The notes below the pieces were generated by a model. It saw nothing but the letters and a program-made list of their open reading frames with translations. It did no database searches and was not told the origin of the DNA. A program made the position numbers and the translations under genes. Below, piece by piece: positions 13,964 through 20,643 of a stretch of 20,643 nucleotides of DNA (positions are counted from its first letter, which is position 1; each line of letters opens with the position of its first letter). Source of the DNA: a virus; the IMG/VR virus record IMGVR_UViG_3300032087_003540, positions 1-20,643 of that record. The stretch is one strand, 5' to 3'.

Positions 13964-14084
13964 TATCTTAAAACTCTTGGGGGTTATAGCGTCAGCTATA
14001 GCCACCTTGTATTTCTTTTATTATTTATTTTGGTTTTTATGCCTAATAGATAATGTTTGTTATAACGCTAACTTTGGAGGATAA
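13953..14084 (+). CDS. Single-pass small membrane protein (43 aa)
   Basis: A short frame in the gap between two accepted genes. It starts MLLSILKLLGVIASAIATLY and continues FFYYLFWFLCLIDNVCYNANFGG; residues 3-33 form one strongly hydrophobic helix with a single Lys at 7. It overlaps the previous gene by 11 bases, uses AGG about 9 bases upstream, and its last two codons GGA GGA are the ribosome site of the next gene, an economical arrangement typical of phage. A hairpin at 13982-14003 lies inside it and is the competing explanation for this DNA. If real it is an inner-membrane peptide, possibly involved in takeover, exclusion or lysis. Confidence 0.55.
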   Translation: MLLSILKLLGVIASAIATLYFFYYLFWFLCLIDNVCYNANFGG

Positions 14085-14087
14085 ATA

Positions 14088-14420
14088 ATGAAAAACTATA
14101 GAACTGAAATGATTAAAGCTAGTGCGACCTTTATAAAACAAATGGCAAGAAATATAAATGATGATGATATTTTTTCACATATCTCAGATCATTCGAGAAA
14201 GATTATAAGATACGCCAACTCTCATAATAAAAACTTATTAAATAAATTTGAGATAGCTGACCTCCTTTATTTAATTGATTCGTTTAGAAGTCTTGATGGT
14301 TACTTTCATGATATGTCAGACGAAAAATTGGATAATCTAGAGGCTAAGTTAAAGCTACAAGATAAAGAAGCACGAGTTACGCAATATGAGAAGAAAATAA
14401 GAGAAAATATGTTGGGTTAA
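14088..14420 (+). CDS. Hypothetical helical protein (110 aa)
   Basis: All-helical, charged: IKASATFIKQMARNINDDDIFSHISDHSRKIIRYANSHNKNLLNKFEIADLLYLIDSFRSL then an acidic and a basic helix. GGAGG lies 7 bases before the ATG, inside the end of the upstream small membrane-protein frame, so the two are probably coupled. No family is recognised. Confidence 0.7.
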   Translation: MKNYRTEMIKASATFIKQMARNINDDDIFSHISDHSRKIIRYANSHNKNLLNKFEIADLLYLIDSFRSLDGYFHDMSDEKLDNLEAKLKLQDKEARVTQYEKKIRENMLG

Positions 14421-14434
14421 TAGGGAGGTGTAAA

Positions 14435-14698
14435 ATGTATAAAAGATTAGTAACTAAACTATGGCAAGGTAAATACGTTAGCATAAGAGACTATGAGCTA
14501 GATAAAGCAATAAAGATGGGTGGTCTTATAATCACTCACAATGACAAACAAATGTCTCTTAATGTTGATGAATTAAAAGCACTTAAGCCTAGCCCAAAAC
14601 CTATACAATCCAAATTCAAGGGAACTTATAAATTAGTAAATATAACTTTTAAACCTTTAACACACGACCCAATGCAAGGAGATTTTTTGTATGACTAA
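14435..14698 (+). CDS. Hypothetical basic protein (87 aa)
   Basis: MYKRLVTKLWQGKYVSIRDYELDKAI suggests a small alpha/beta fold with exposed aromatic and basic residues; a later KGTYKLVNITFKPL strand ends the domain. GGGAGG lies 8 bases before the ATG. It shares the operon with the neighbouring small genes. No family is recognised. Confidence 0.65.
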   Translation: MYKRLVTKLWQGKYVSIRDYELDKAIKMGGLIITHNDKQMSLNVDELKALKPSPKPIQSKFKGTYKLVNITFKPLTHDPMQGDFLYD

Positions 14699-14710
14699 AG
14701 GAAATACCAT

Positions 14711-14896
14711 ATGGCTAACTTTTTAATAAAAGAAGCTTCAGATGAAGCTCTACATCTTAGGAAGCTATTACAGAAATATAAAATAGACATAAATAAAGAA
14801 AATTTGTCTAAAGAAGAAAGCCTTAATCACATAGAGAATATGGTTAAAGTAGCTTCGATAATCTATGCAAAATTAGAATTTATAAATAAAATATAA
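14711..14896 (+). CDS. Hypothetical helical protein (61 aa)
   Basis: A short charged helical protein (ASDEALHLRKLLQKYKIDINKENLSKEESLNHIENMVKVASIIYAKLEF), with AAGGAAA about 8 bases before the ATG. It is the last gene before the next promoter cassette. No family is recognised. Confidence 0.6.
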   Translation: MANFLIKEASDEALHLRKLLQKYKIDINKENLSKEESLNHIENMVKVASIIYAKLEFINKI

Positions 14897-14914
14897 AAAA
14901 ACTCTTTTTAGGGG

Positions 14915-14943
14915 TTGATTTATGTAGATACATATATTATATA
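14915..14943 (+). promoter_or_regulatory. Promoter with TGTA-N2-TACA operator-like site (cassette 4)
   Basis: TTGATT (14915-14920), a 17-base spacer and TATATA (14938-14943). TGTAGATACA at 14923-14932 lies at exactly the same offset as the site in cassette 2 and is its reverse complement. The leader AACGATCAACAAAATTAGGAGAAA precedes the 127-aa gene. Confidence 0.7.
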
Positions 14944-14976
14944 ATAGATAACGATCAACAAAATTAGGAGAAACAA

Positions 14977-15360
14977 ATGACTAAATATACTTACTCAGAC
15001 GATCTAGTGTCAGATTTACACAAAGATGCTTGGGGTCACAGACCTGGTGAAGGGTTTTGGTTTCGTTGGGAAATTGCAGACGAAGACGCTAAACAAGCTA
15101 TTTGGGATAACCTTATCGATGATATGGTTAAGAACGATGCTGAAGAAGCTAAAGCCAAGAAAGATAACGCTTCTAAACTTGCTCAAAGAATTAGAGAAGT
15201 TTGCAAGCTAGGTGCTCAAAACTACAGAACTGCAATCAGATGGATAATTGATGCAGATGAGTTAGAGCCTGACTTTCGATATGATGGCGACCAATTAGCT
15301 TGGGAATACAACATCGAATTTAGACACAGAAAATTATTTAAATTAGCGGGGGTAGCATAA
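14977..15360 (+). CDS. Hypothetical protein (127 aa)
   Basis: A soluble protein rich in Asp, Glu, Lys and Trp. Notable sections are YTYSDDLVSDLHKDAWGHRP, GEGFWFRWEIADEDAKQAIW and AIRWIIDADELEPDF. It is predicted mainly helical, with a charged middle (DAEEAKAKKDNASKLAQRIRE). I recognise the general pattern from other phages, always as a hypothetical gene and often beside a DUF932-type gene, as here. The AGGAG site lies 7 bases upstream and the stop overlaps the next start (TAATG). Function unknown. Confidence 0.75.
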   Translation: MTKYTYSDDLVSDLHKDAWGHRPGEGFWFRWEIADEDAKQAIWDNLIDDMVKNDAEEAKAKKDNASKLAQRIREVCKLGAQNYRTAIRWIIDADELEPDFRYDGDQLAWEYNIEFRHRKLFKLAGVA

Positions 15361-16274
15361 TGTTAGATACTAAAATGGAAGAAGCGTTACAAGACGTATC
15401 ATTTAAAATCGATGTAAGGGATATTCAAGGTATCCCTTCACATATGGGCAGAAAAGTAGTACGCCTTAATCACTATGGTCAACAAGAGGGTGATCCACTT
15501 GGTATCGTAGGTTCTAGATACAAGCCTATACATCATATGGATGCATTTGGTGGAGCTATAGAATCAATGAAAAGTGGTGGTCTAGACTTTACTGACCACG
15601 AAATCAAAGTTGACACTTATGAAAATGGTGCAATGGCTAAGATGGAGTTATTGCTTCCAGCCCATAACACTCAAGTTGGCGACCATGATTTATCACTTAA
15701 GTTTGTAGCTAGAAATAGTTACAACGCTAGATGGAAGTTTCAGTCCTTCTTTGGTTGGATGAACCATGTATGTTTCAATACTTTAGTAAGTGGTCAAAAG
15801 ATTGCTTATACTGCTAATAGGCACACTACACACTTCAACGTAGACGCCTCTAACAAGAAGATACAAAATGCAGTAACTGCTATTACTAATGAGACTGAGC
15901 AATTCAACAAATGGTGGGATACTAAAGTTGAAGATGAGCAAGTCATTGATTTGTTTAAATCAACTATAGCTAAAAGCCAAGCTAACGAAATTAAATTAGC
16001 TAGTGGTCAGTCAGATACTAACAAAAAGCAACTATATCATTTAATGGGCTTATATGAGGCAGAGGTGGCTCAAATTCATGGAAGGGGTGATTATGGCAGA
16101 AATGGTGCTAAAGGCTCTCTATGGTGTGCATATCAGTCTGCAACTGCTTGGTCTACACACTTAGGAGATGTAAAGGCTAATAGCACAAATAATCATATAG
16201 TCGAGCAACGTAGACAAAACGATGTAAGGTCTATGATTAATAGCAATAAGTGGAAACAACTTGAAAATGCATAA
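15360..16274 (+). CDS. DUF932/phage-plasmid-like protein (304 aa)
   Basis: The order of conserved blocks fits the DUF932 (TIGR03299-type) phage and plasmid protein family: LGIVGSRYKPIHHMDAFGG, then a beta section MAKMELLLPAHNTQVGDHDL, FVARNSYNARWKFQSFFGWMNHVCFNTL, and a helical end with TEQFNKWWDTKV and SLWCAYQSATAWSTHLG. In this family the N-terminal residues often carry a conserved G-x-x-Y-x-x-(I/V)-x-N-like segment, matched here by the GSRYKPIHH stretch. No enzyme activity has been settled for it; suggestions range from DNA-replication accessory to anti-restriction roles. It is coupled to the 127-aa gene and followed by a strong stem-loop. Confidence 0.8.
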   Translation: MLDTKMEEALQDVSFKIDVRDIQGIPSHMGRKVVRLNHYGQQEGDPLGIVGSRYKPIHHMDAFGGAIESMKSGGLDFTDHEIKVDTYENGAMAKMELLLPAHNTQVGDHDLSLKFVARNSYNARWKFQSFFGWMNHVCFNTLVSGQKIAYTANRHTTHFNVDASNKKIQNAVTAITNETEQFNKWWDTKVEDEQVIDLFKSTIAKSQANEIKLASGQSDTNKKQLYHLMGLYEAEVAQIHGRGDYGRNGAKGSLWCAYQSATAWSTHLGDVKANSTNNHIVEQRRQNDVRSMINSNKWKQLENA

Positions 16275-16280
16275 AGAGAA

Positions 16281-16298
16281 GGGGAGCTTTCGCTCCCC
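16281..16298 (+). terminator. Stem-loop terminator after the DUF932 gene
   Basis: GGGGAGC (16281-16287) pairs perfectly with GCTCCCC (16292-16298) across a TTTC loop. It lies 6 bases after the stop codon. The tail is TCACCTATTTATAT, only weakly U-rich, so termination may be partial. The remaining 16299-16397 is A-rich and shows a short palindrome (ATCCT...AGGAT, 16321-16334) but no clear promoter. Confidence 0.65.
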
Positions 16299-16397
16299 TC
16301 ACCTATTTATATAACAAAAAATCCTATTAAGGATAAAAATGATGATAATCGATAAAAAAATTAAAGTCCATCAAAAAAGATAAAAAGGGAGGACATT

Positions 16398-17543
16398 TTG
16401 GAAGATTTATATGGATACAAAAAAACTATATTAAGAAGTGAGGTAGAGCTAACTGATATAGATAAAGAGATATTTAAGAACTTTGATTATAAGTTTGATG
16501 GGGTGACTGAGTTTGAGTTACCTCATTTCGAGCCTTTTAAGGAAGACTTTTCTATTGGTGTTATTTATGGGTCAAGTGGTAGTGGTAAGTCCTCTATGCT
16601 TGCTCAGTATGGTAAAGAAGAGGAATTAACTTGGGATAACAATAAAACCATAGCATCTCATTTTGATAGCGTAGATGACGCCATAGAACGATTTGGTGCA
16701 GTTGGTCTTAATACTGTTCCTACTTGGGCTAAACCTCGTCATGTGTTGTCTAATGGTGAGGGCTTTAGATGTGACCTAGCTAGGCGTTTAGGTAGCAATA
16801 TTGTTATTGATGAGTTTACCTCAGTAGTAAATAGAGATGTAGCCAAGTCGTGTTCATTATCTTTATATAAGTATGTGAAACGTAAAGGTCTTAAGAATAT
16901 TGTACTAGCTACTTGTCATGATGATATTTTAGAATGGCTGCAGCCAGATTGGGTATTTAACACTGATGTGAAGCGATTCGCATCAAGGGGGTTAGTTCGG
17001 CAACCCATTGAAGTTAAAATTGTCAAAGGGAACAGACAACACTGGGAATTATTTAAAAAGCATCACTATCTAACTGAAGACCTACCTGCTTCTGCACATT
17101 GTTACCTTGCTATATGGAATGATAGAATTATAGGCTTTTCTTCTGTAATGTCTTTACCAGGGTGGACACCACCTCTTTACGAAGGCGACAAGCGTCTTAA
17201 ATGGCGTGAGGCTAGAACAGTAGTCCTTCCAGACTTTCAAGGGCTAGGGATAGGTGTAAGGCTGTCTGACGCTATTGCAGATATGATGATAGAGAAAAAT
17301 GTTCGTTACTATTCTAAGACCTCACATATTAGGATGGGTGAGTACAGACAAAAGTCTCCTCTATGGAGAGCAAGTGCAAGTAATTTAAAAGATAGAAGTA
17401 GCGATATACATGACCATAAAAAGCGTCTTATACCTTTAGAAAGAGATAGGATTTGCTATTCTCATGAATACATAGGGGAAAATAATAAGTCCTATGACCC
17501 TAAATATAATCGACCCGATGACCCACAACAAAGTTTGTTTTAA
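16398..17543 (+). CDS. ABC-type ATPase fused to GNAT/Mom-like domain (381 aa)
   Basis: Residues 40-195 are an ABC-type ATPase: Walker A GSSGSGKS (58-65), a shortened signature LSNGE (117-121), Walker B NIVIDE (Asp138, Glu139) and the switch histidine TCHDD (His174). There are no membrane segments, so it is not a transporter. Residues 203-381 are a GNAT-type fold with FKKHHYLTEDLP (His222-His223-Tyr224), PDFQGLGIG (281-286, the CoA-type loop) and SKTSHIRMGEYR; the end has CYSHEYIG. The layout matches COG2401 (ABC ATPase fused to acetyltransferase), and HHY plus the GNAT core resembles Mom, which modifies adenine in phage Mu DNA. Start is TTG with GGGAGG 6 bases upstream; no ATG precedes Walker A. 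Modification of DNA is inference. Confidence 0.8.
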   Translation: MEDLYGYKKTILRSEVELTDIDKEIFKNFDYKFDGVTEFELPHFEPFKEDFSIGVIYGSSGSGKSSMLAQYGKEEELTWDNNKTIASHFDSVDDAIERFGAVGLNTVPTWAKPRHVLSNGEGFRCDLARRLGSNIVIDEFTSVVNRDVAKSCSLSLYKYVKRKGLKNIVLATCHDDILEWLQPDWVFNTDVKRFASRGLVRQPIEVKIVKGNRQHWELFKKHHYLTEDLPASAHCYLAIWNDRIIGFSSVMSLPGWTPPLYEGDKRLKWREARTVVLPDFQGLGIGVRLSDAIADMMIEKNVRYYSKTSHIRMGEYRQKSPLWRASASNLKDRSSDIHDHKKRLIPLERDRICYSHEYIGENNKSYDPKYNRPDDPQQSLF

Positions 17544-18136
17544 TGAAATGGGAATATCACAAAGGTAAATCTAAATATCTATCTACAAAACTTACCAAGC
17601 CTATAATAAATGTAGATATAATTCATGGCGACAGAAGGCTATGGGATGTATTTAAAAAACATCATTATCTAAGCGAGGACTTGCCTTTGTCTACTAGATG
17701 CTTCTTCGCAGTATGGGATGATAATATAATTGGGTTTAGTGCTACCATAAGTTTACCTGGGAAAATACCACCTTTATATGAGGGTGATATTAGAAAGAAA
17801 TGGAGAGAATGCAGAACTGTAATAATACCAGACTTTCAAGGATTGGGTATTGGAACTAGATTTTCTGACGCTATAGCTGACATACACATAGAGCAAGGTT
17901 ATAGATATTTCAGCAAAACATCTCACATGAGAATGGGTTTATATAGAGAAAAATCACCTATATGGAAAGCGACAGCCACTAATCTTGCAGACAGATCAAA
18001 AAGCACTAAAGGTAAAAGTTGGTCACATCTTAATATAGAAAGAGAAAGAATATGTTATTCACATGAGTATATAGGGGAAGACAGAAAATCGTATAACCCT
18101 AAATATAACGCCACTAATCACCCTTTATTGATCTGA
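17543..18136 (+). CDS. Stand-alone GNAT/Mom-like protein, paralogue of the upstream fusion's C-terminal domain (197 aa)
   Basis: It repeats the second domain of the upstream gene: by eye about two thirds of some 130 residues are identical, including FKKHHYL (38-43), PPLYEGD, TVIIPDFQGLGIG (QGLGIG at 99-104), FSKTSHMRMG and ICYSHEYIG. The ATPase part is absent. All motif residues are intact, so it is not a decayed copy. ATG overlaps the upstream stop (TAATG) and has no own ribosome site, so it should be made by reinitiation in fixed ratio with the fusion protein. Its 3' end overlaps the convergent leftward gene by 23 bases. Likely role: second subunit or second specificity of the same modification enzyme (inference). 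Confidence 0.78.
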   Translation: MKWEYHKGKSKYLSTKLTKPIINVDIIHGDRRLWDVFKKHHYLSEDLPLSTRCFFAVWDDNIIGFSATISLPGKIPPLYEGDIRKKWRECRTVIIPDFQGLGIGTRFSDAIADIHIEQGYRYFSKTSHMRMGLYREKSPIWKATATNLADRSKSTKGKSWSHLNIERERICYSHEYIGEDRKSYNPKYNATNHPLLI

Positions 18137-18881
18137 GACTATCCATAATATCATCTATAGATGGTTCTTTGCCATTTTCATTTAACACACAACGGTAGCT
18201 CTTTGGGCATCCAACTCTAATATCAGTAAATTCCATCTCGTATGTTTTATTTGCACCTCGATAAATACAAGCCATTTTGTCTTTATAGACCTTCTGTTTC
18301 ATAAGTCTGCATAAAGTCATTGTAGGATTTTTGATCAGACCTTGATTAAGTTGTTGTTGTTTAGTTAGTCCTTTAAATTGGGTGTTTTTGGACTGATAGG
18401 TGTTACCTTTAGCAAATACTTTAACGCCTACTACTAAACCACCTAACAACACACCAATACATATAAAAGTAATTCCTACCCATTTTACAGTTTCTAATAG
18501 CTCATCTTGTCTTTTCCTAGCTTGCATTCTAGCTTGGCGTTGTGCTTCTCTGGCTTGATTTATTCTATCAGCACGCTCTGAAATTATCTGATCCCATGCA
18601 GTCGGTCCAAATCTAAGATTAATTATTTGTTTTAACTCTTGGCGTTTTTCTTCTAGAAGTTTTCTATCTATAAAATCATTGGCAGTTGATTCTATTCCAA
18701 ACTGTTCCTTGATGCCCAAGCCTTTACCTTGACCTTTATTCATCTGCTCTTCGCCTAGAAAAAAGCCATCTATTTGTTTAGCTATGCCTTGTATGTCTTG
18801 GACTGTGGAGATATTTTCTTTTATGAAGTCAACGCTTTTTTTGACTAATGCTATACCTGTGAGGATTTCGGCAACGACCAT
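18114..18881 (-). CDS. One-helix membrane protein, probable virion-associated (255 aa)
   Basis: The N-terminus (1-45) is amphipathic (ILTGIALVKKSVDFIKENI); the middle (70-130) is a long charged helix with REAQRQARMQARKRQDELLE. One clear transmembrane segment lies at 132-156 (VKWVGITFICIGVLLGGLVV). The C-terminal part has three Cys (about 191, 205, 225-230 region) and GCPKSYRCVLNENGKEPS, which could form a disulfide-bonded periplasmic domain. AGG sits 8 bases before ATG. It follows the large virion-type gene by 9 bases, on the same strand, and ends convergent with the Mom-like gene. The arrangement suits a membrane-inserting or ejection-complex component, but no family is recognised. Confidence 0.7.
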   Translation of the reverse strand: MVVAEILTGIALVKKSVDFIKENISTVQDIQGIAKQIDGFFLGEEQMNKGQGKGLGIKEQFGIESTANDFIDRKLLEEKRQELKQIINLRFGPTAWDQIISERADRINQAREAQRQARMQARKRQDELLETVKWVGITFICIGVLLGGLVVGVKVFAKGNTYQSKNTQFKGLTKQQQLNQGLIKNPTMTLCRLMKQKVYKDKMACIYRGANKTYEMEFTDIRVGCPKSYRCVLNENGKEPSIDDIMDSLRSIKGD

Positions 18882-18890
18882 GTCATTTAC

Positions 18891-20643
18891 CTACAACGCT
18901 TTTTCAGGCACTGGAGACAAATTTATTAAATTCATATTTCGTATTTTTTCTTTTGTGGCTGGATTTAACTCTTTGGCAAATTGAACAATTTCACTAGGGG
19001 TTTGTGGCTCTTGTAAAACGCCCTCAGTCATGTTACTAGCTTCTGCACTACCTACTATTGAAGGCACAAGTGCATTTACATATGACAAAGCGGCAGCGGA
19101 CATACTTTCATCTCCACTAAATATTTCCATAAGTCTACCTAAATGAAATGGTATATCTGCTGGATTTCTACCCATCTTAGGAGCGGCATCTGCTATCCAT
19201 TTAATAAACTTTTCGTTGGTTACTAGTTTTGACATATAATGTGGTGGAATTAAACCTGATGCCATTGTCAAGCCACCACTAATTAAATCCCCACCTTGAA
19301 CCATAAACCCACCATAACCTAATGGTATAAATGCCATTGCAGTAGCAATCATATCTCCAGTTTTTGATACGTTGGCGTAACTTTGTGCAGATTTAAAATT
19401 TTCTAATAGATCAACTATTTTGTCTAGACTTTGTCTTGCTTTTGTATCTTTATCAAATAGTGCATCTTTTGCTGAATTTGAAAGTTTTGAGAAGTTAGTT
19501 AAAAAACTATTTACAGAAAAATCGCTTTCTAACTTTGCACCACCTGGCTTTTGATATCCTAATCTGTTTAGCATAGATGCTTTAACAAAATTTCTTTCAT
19601 TTTCTGGTAAATTTCTTAAAACTCTTTTTAGCTGATCACTACTTTCTTTAGATCCCTGCACTAAAAAATTATAGGCTTTTAAATCAGTATCCATATCTAA
19701 TATTTTATTAATAACTGGAACTACATCCAATTTCATTCTATTAGCAGTATAGGCATCTGCTTTTGCCATAGCTTTAGCCGCTTTTTCTCCACCACTAGCT
19801 AAAACAATACCCTTTATGTCATCTGTTAGAGCGTCATAGACTTGGGTCATATATCTTGATTGTGGTTTAGTAATACCAACAGTACCTATACCAGTTGCAT
19901 CTGTTGATAGCCTAATTGCAGTTCTAAGCTCTCTAAGAGCTTTTAAATCCATTACACCTTCTTGGCTTAGAATATCTTCTATTTTCTTTAATGACCCATC
20001 CATGTATTCACCAAACGCTTTAGGGTTTTGATTATATTTAACCAAAAGATCAGCTTTAAGTTTTTTTAAATTTTTTAACTCACCTTTAGCTCCATCACCT
20101 ACTAAATCAAAAGCCTCATCGTATAATTTTGTTTGATCAGCAAGAAACTTAAATTTAGCTTTATTTATACCTTTTCTAATTTCTGATCCAATTTCACCAC
20201 CTTCTATTCCACTCTCTTTGGAATATTTTTGGGATATCTCATCTGTGGCTGATACTATATTTCTTTTAAATTCATCAAAGGTATCTCTAAATTTTCCTGC
20301 ACCAGTAGGAAACTGCTCTAGTCTTTTTTCTATAAATTGTATTATAGGTGCATTTGTTGCAACACCAGCAGTAGGAATTTTTACACCTAATTCTTGTGCA
20401 TCTTGTATTGATTTTTTAGCTAATTCTTTTCTTTCACCTGTCACACCTAAAACTTTTTGTATCACGCCTTTACTGACTGATCCAGCACCATCTAATAATT
20501 TCTGAAATGCTTTCCCAGCTACCATTTCACCCATGATATTTTCAGCAGAACCTATAGTTCTTTCTATTACATCACCTCTACTTATAGTCTTTGGTATCAA
20601 GGCATCCATTGCAATATCGTAACCCTTAGAAGCCAATTCTGAC
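18891..20643 (-). CDS. Large probable virion/ejection protein, N-terminus beyond right edge
   Basis: The frame stays open to the window's end, and the only nearby start-like codon (TTG at 20636) has no ribosome site, so the gene is truncated at its 5' end; at least 583 residues are visible. It is long, helical and charged (FRDTFDEFKRNIVSATDEISQKY; LKNLKKLKADLLVKYNQN), with the element AQELGVKIPTAGVATNAPIIQFIEKRLEQFPTGAG, a pattern I associate with internal or ejection proteins of podoviruses. A Gly-rich hydrophobic patch (AMAFIPLGYGGFMVQGGDLI, about 433-452) could contact membrane. No lytic transglycosylase motif is seen in the visible part. Confidence 0.7.
   Translation of the reverse strand, partial: SELASKGYDIAMDALIPKTISRGDVIERTIGSAENIMGEMVAGKAFQKLLDGAGSVSKGVIQKVLGVTGERKELAKKSIQDAQELGVKIPTAGVATNAPIIQFIEKRLEQFPTGAGKFRDTFDEFKRNIVSATDEISQKYSKESGIEGGEIGSEIRKGINKAKFKFLADQTKLYDEAFDLVGDGAKGELKNLKKLKADLLVKYNQNPKAFGEYMDGSLKKIEDILSQEGVMDLKALRELRTAIRLSTDATGIGTVGITKPQSRYMTQVYDALTDDIKGIVLASGGEKAAKAMAKADAYTANRMKLDVVPVINKILDMDTDLKAYNFLVQGSKESSDQLKRVLRNLPENERNFVKASMLNRLGYQKPGGAKLESDFSVNSFLTNFSKLSNSAKDALFDKDTKARQSLDKIVDLLENFKSAQSYANVSKTGDMIATAMAFIPLGYGGFMVQGGDLISGGLTMASGLIPPHYMSKLVTNEKFIKWIADAAPKMGRNPADIPFHLGRLMEIFSGDESMSAAALSYVNALVPSIVGSAEASNMTEGVLQEPQTPSEIVQFAKELNPATKEKIRNMNLINLSPVPEKAL

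Noticed and set aside
16339-16383. 14-codon frame starting MMIID before the ATPase gene
   Set aside because: It has an AAGGA site and ATG ATG start, but it is too short and plain (Lys/Ile) to separate from chance in A-rich DNA; kept only as a possible leader peptide.
16398-17543. ABC transporter ATPase
   Set aside because: No membrane subunit gene nearby, no transmembrane segments, reduced signature motif, and a fused GNAT domain; fits COG2401-type proteins better.
17543-18136. Second Mom-like gene as a decayed fragment of the first
   Set aside because: All motif residues and the full domain length are kept and the start is neatly coupled, so it looks functional.
1-20643. CRISPR array, transposon ends or integrase/att core
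   Set aside because: No regularly spaced direct repeats, transposase, integrase or tRNA-like att core were found on reading.

Overview
The window is AT-rich phage DNA with very tight gene packing: most genes overlap or abut through ATGA or TAATG junctions. No host housekeeping gene, rRNA, tRNA or insertion sequence was recognised. The protein set (P22-type long portal, TerL/TerS pair, gp4-type primase-helicase, ERF annealase with a PD-(D/E)XK exonuclease, many small proteins of kinds familiar from uncultured marine phages) points to a podovirus-like tailed phage of an aquatic, probably marine, bacterium. Host and lifestyle cannot be fixed; no integrase is visible.

Layout. Positions 1-10184 are one leftward block. 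Read in its own direction it holds a small HTH regulator, a DUF1064 nuclease, a winged-helix replication initiator, a primase-helicase, three small proteins (one a 56-aa zinc ribbon), TerS, TerL, portal, and four or five virion or assembly proteins of unknown role. The last of these is an acidic and Lys-rich pair, followed by a gene cut by the left edge. Positions 10185-10324 are a divergent control region with a near-perfect 23-bp palindrome over the -35 of the rightward promoter.

Positions 10325-18136 run rightward. First comes a recombination module: zinc protein, RecB-like exonuclease, ERF annealase, a putative ssDNA-binding protein with an SSB-like acidic tail, an HNH-type nuclease and a coiled-coil protein. 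Next comes a string of small unknown genes served by repeated promoter-leader cassettes that carry a TGTA-N2-TACA operator-like palindrome. Then come a DUF932-type protein and a two-gene cassette: an ABC-ATPase fused to a GNAT/Mom-like domain, and a second free-standing copy of that domain. Positions 18114-20643 are leftward again: a one-helix membrane protein and a large 5'-truncated probable virion or ejection protein.

How it works together. The leftward block couples replication to packaging and capsid assembly. The rightward block looks like early functions: recombination, takeover and, as the most attractive hypothesis, DNA base hypermodification by the ATPase/Mom-like pair, which would protect the genome from restriction. 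All functional statements rest on motifs read by eye; no database search was run.
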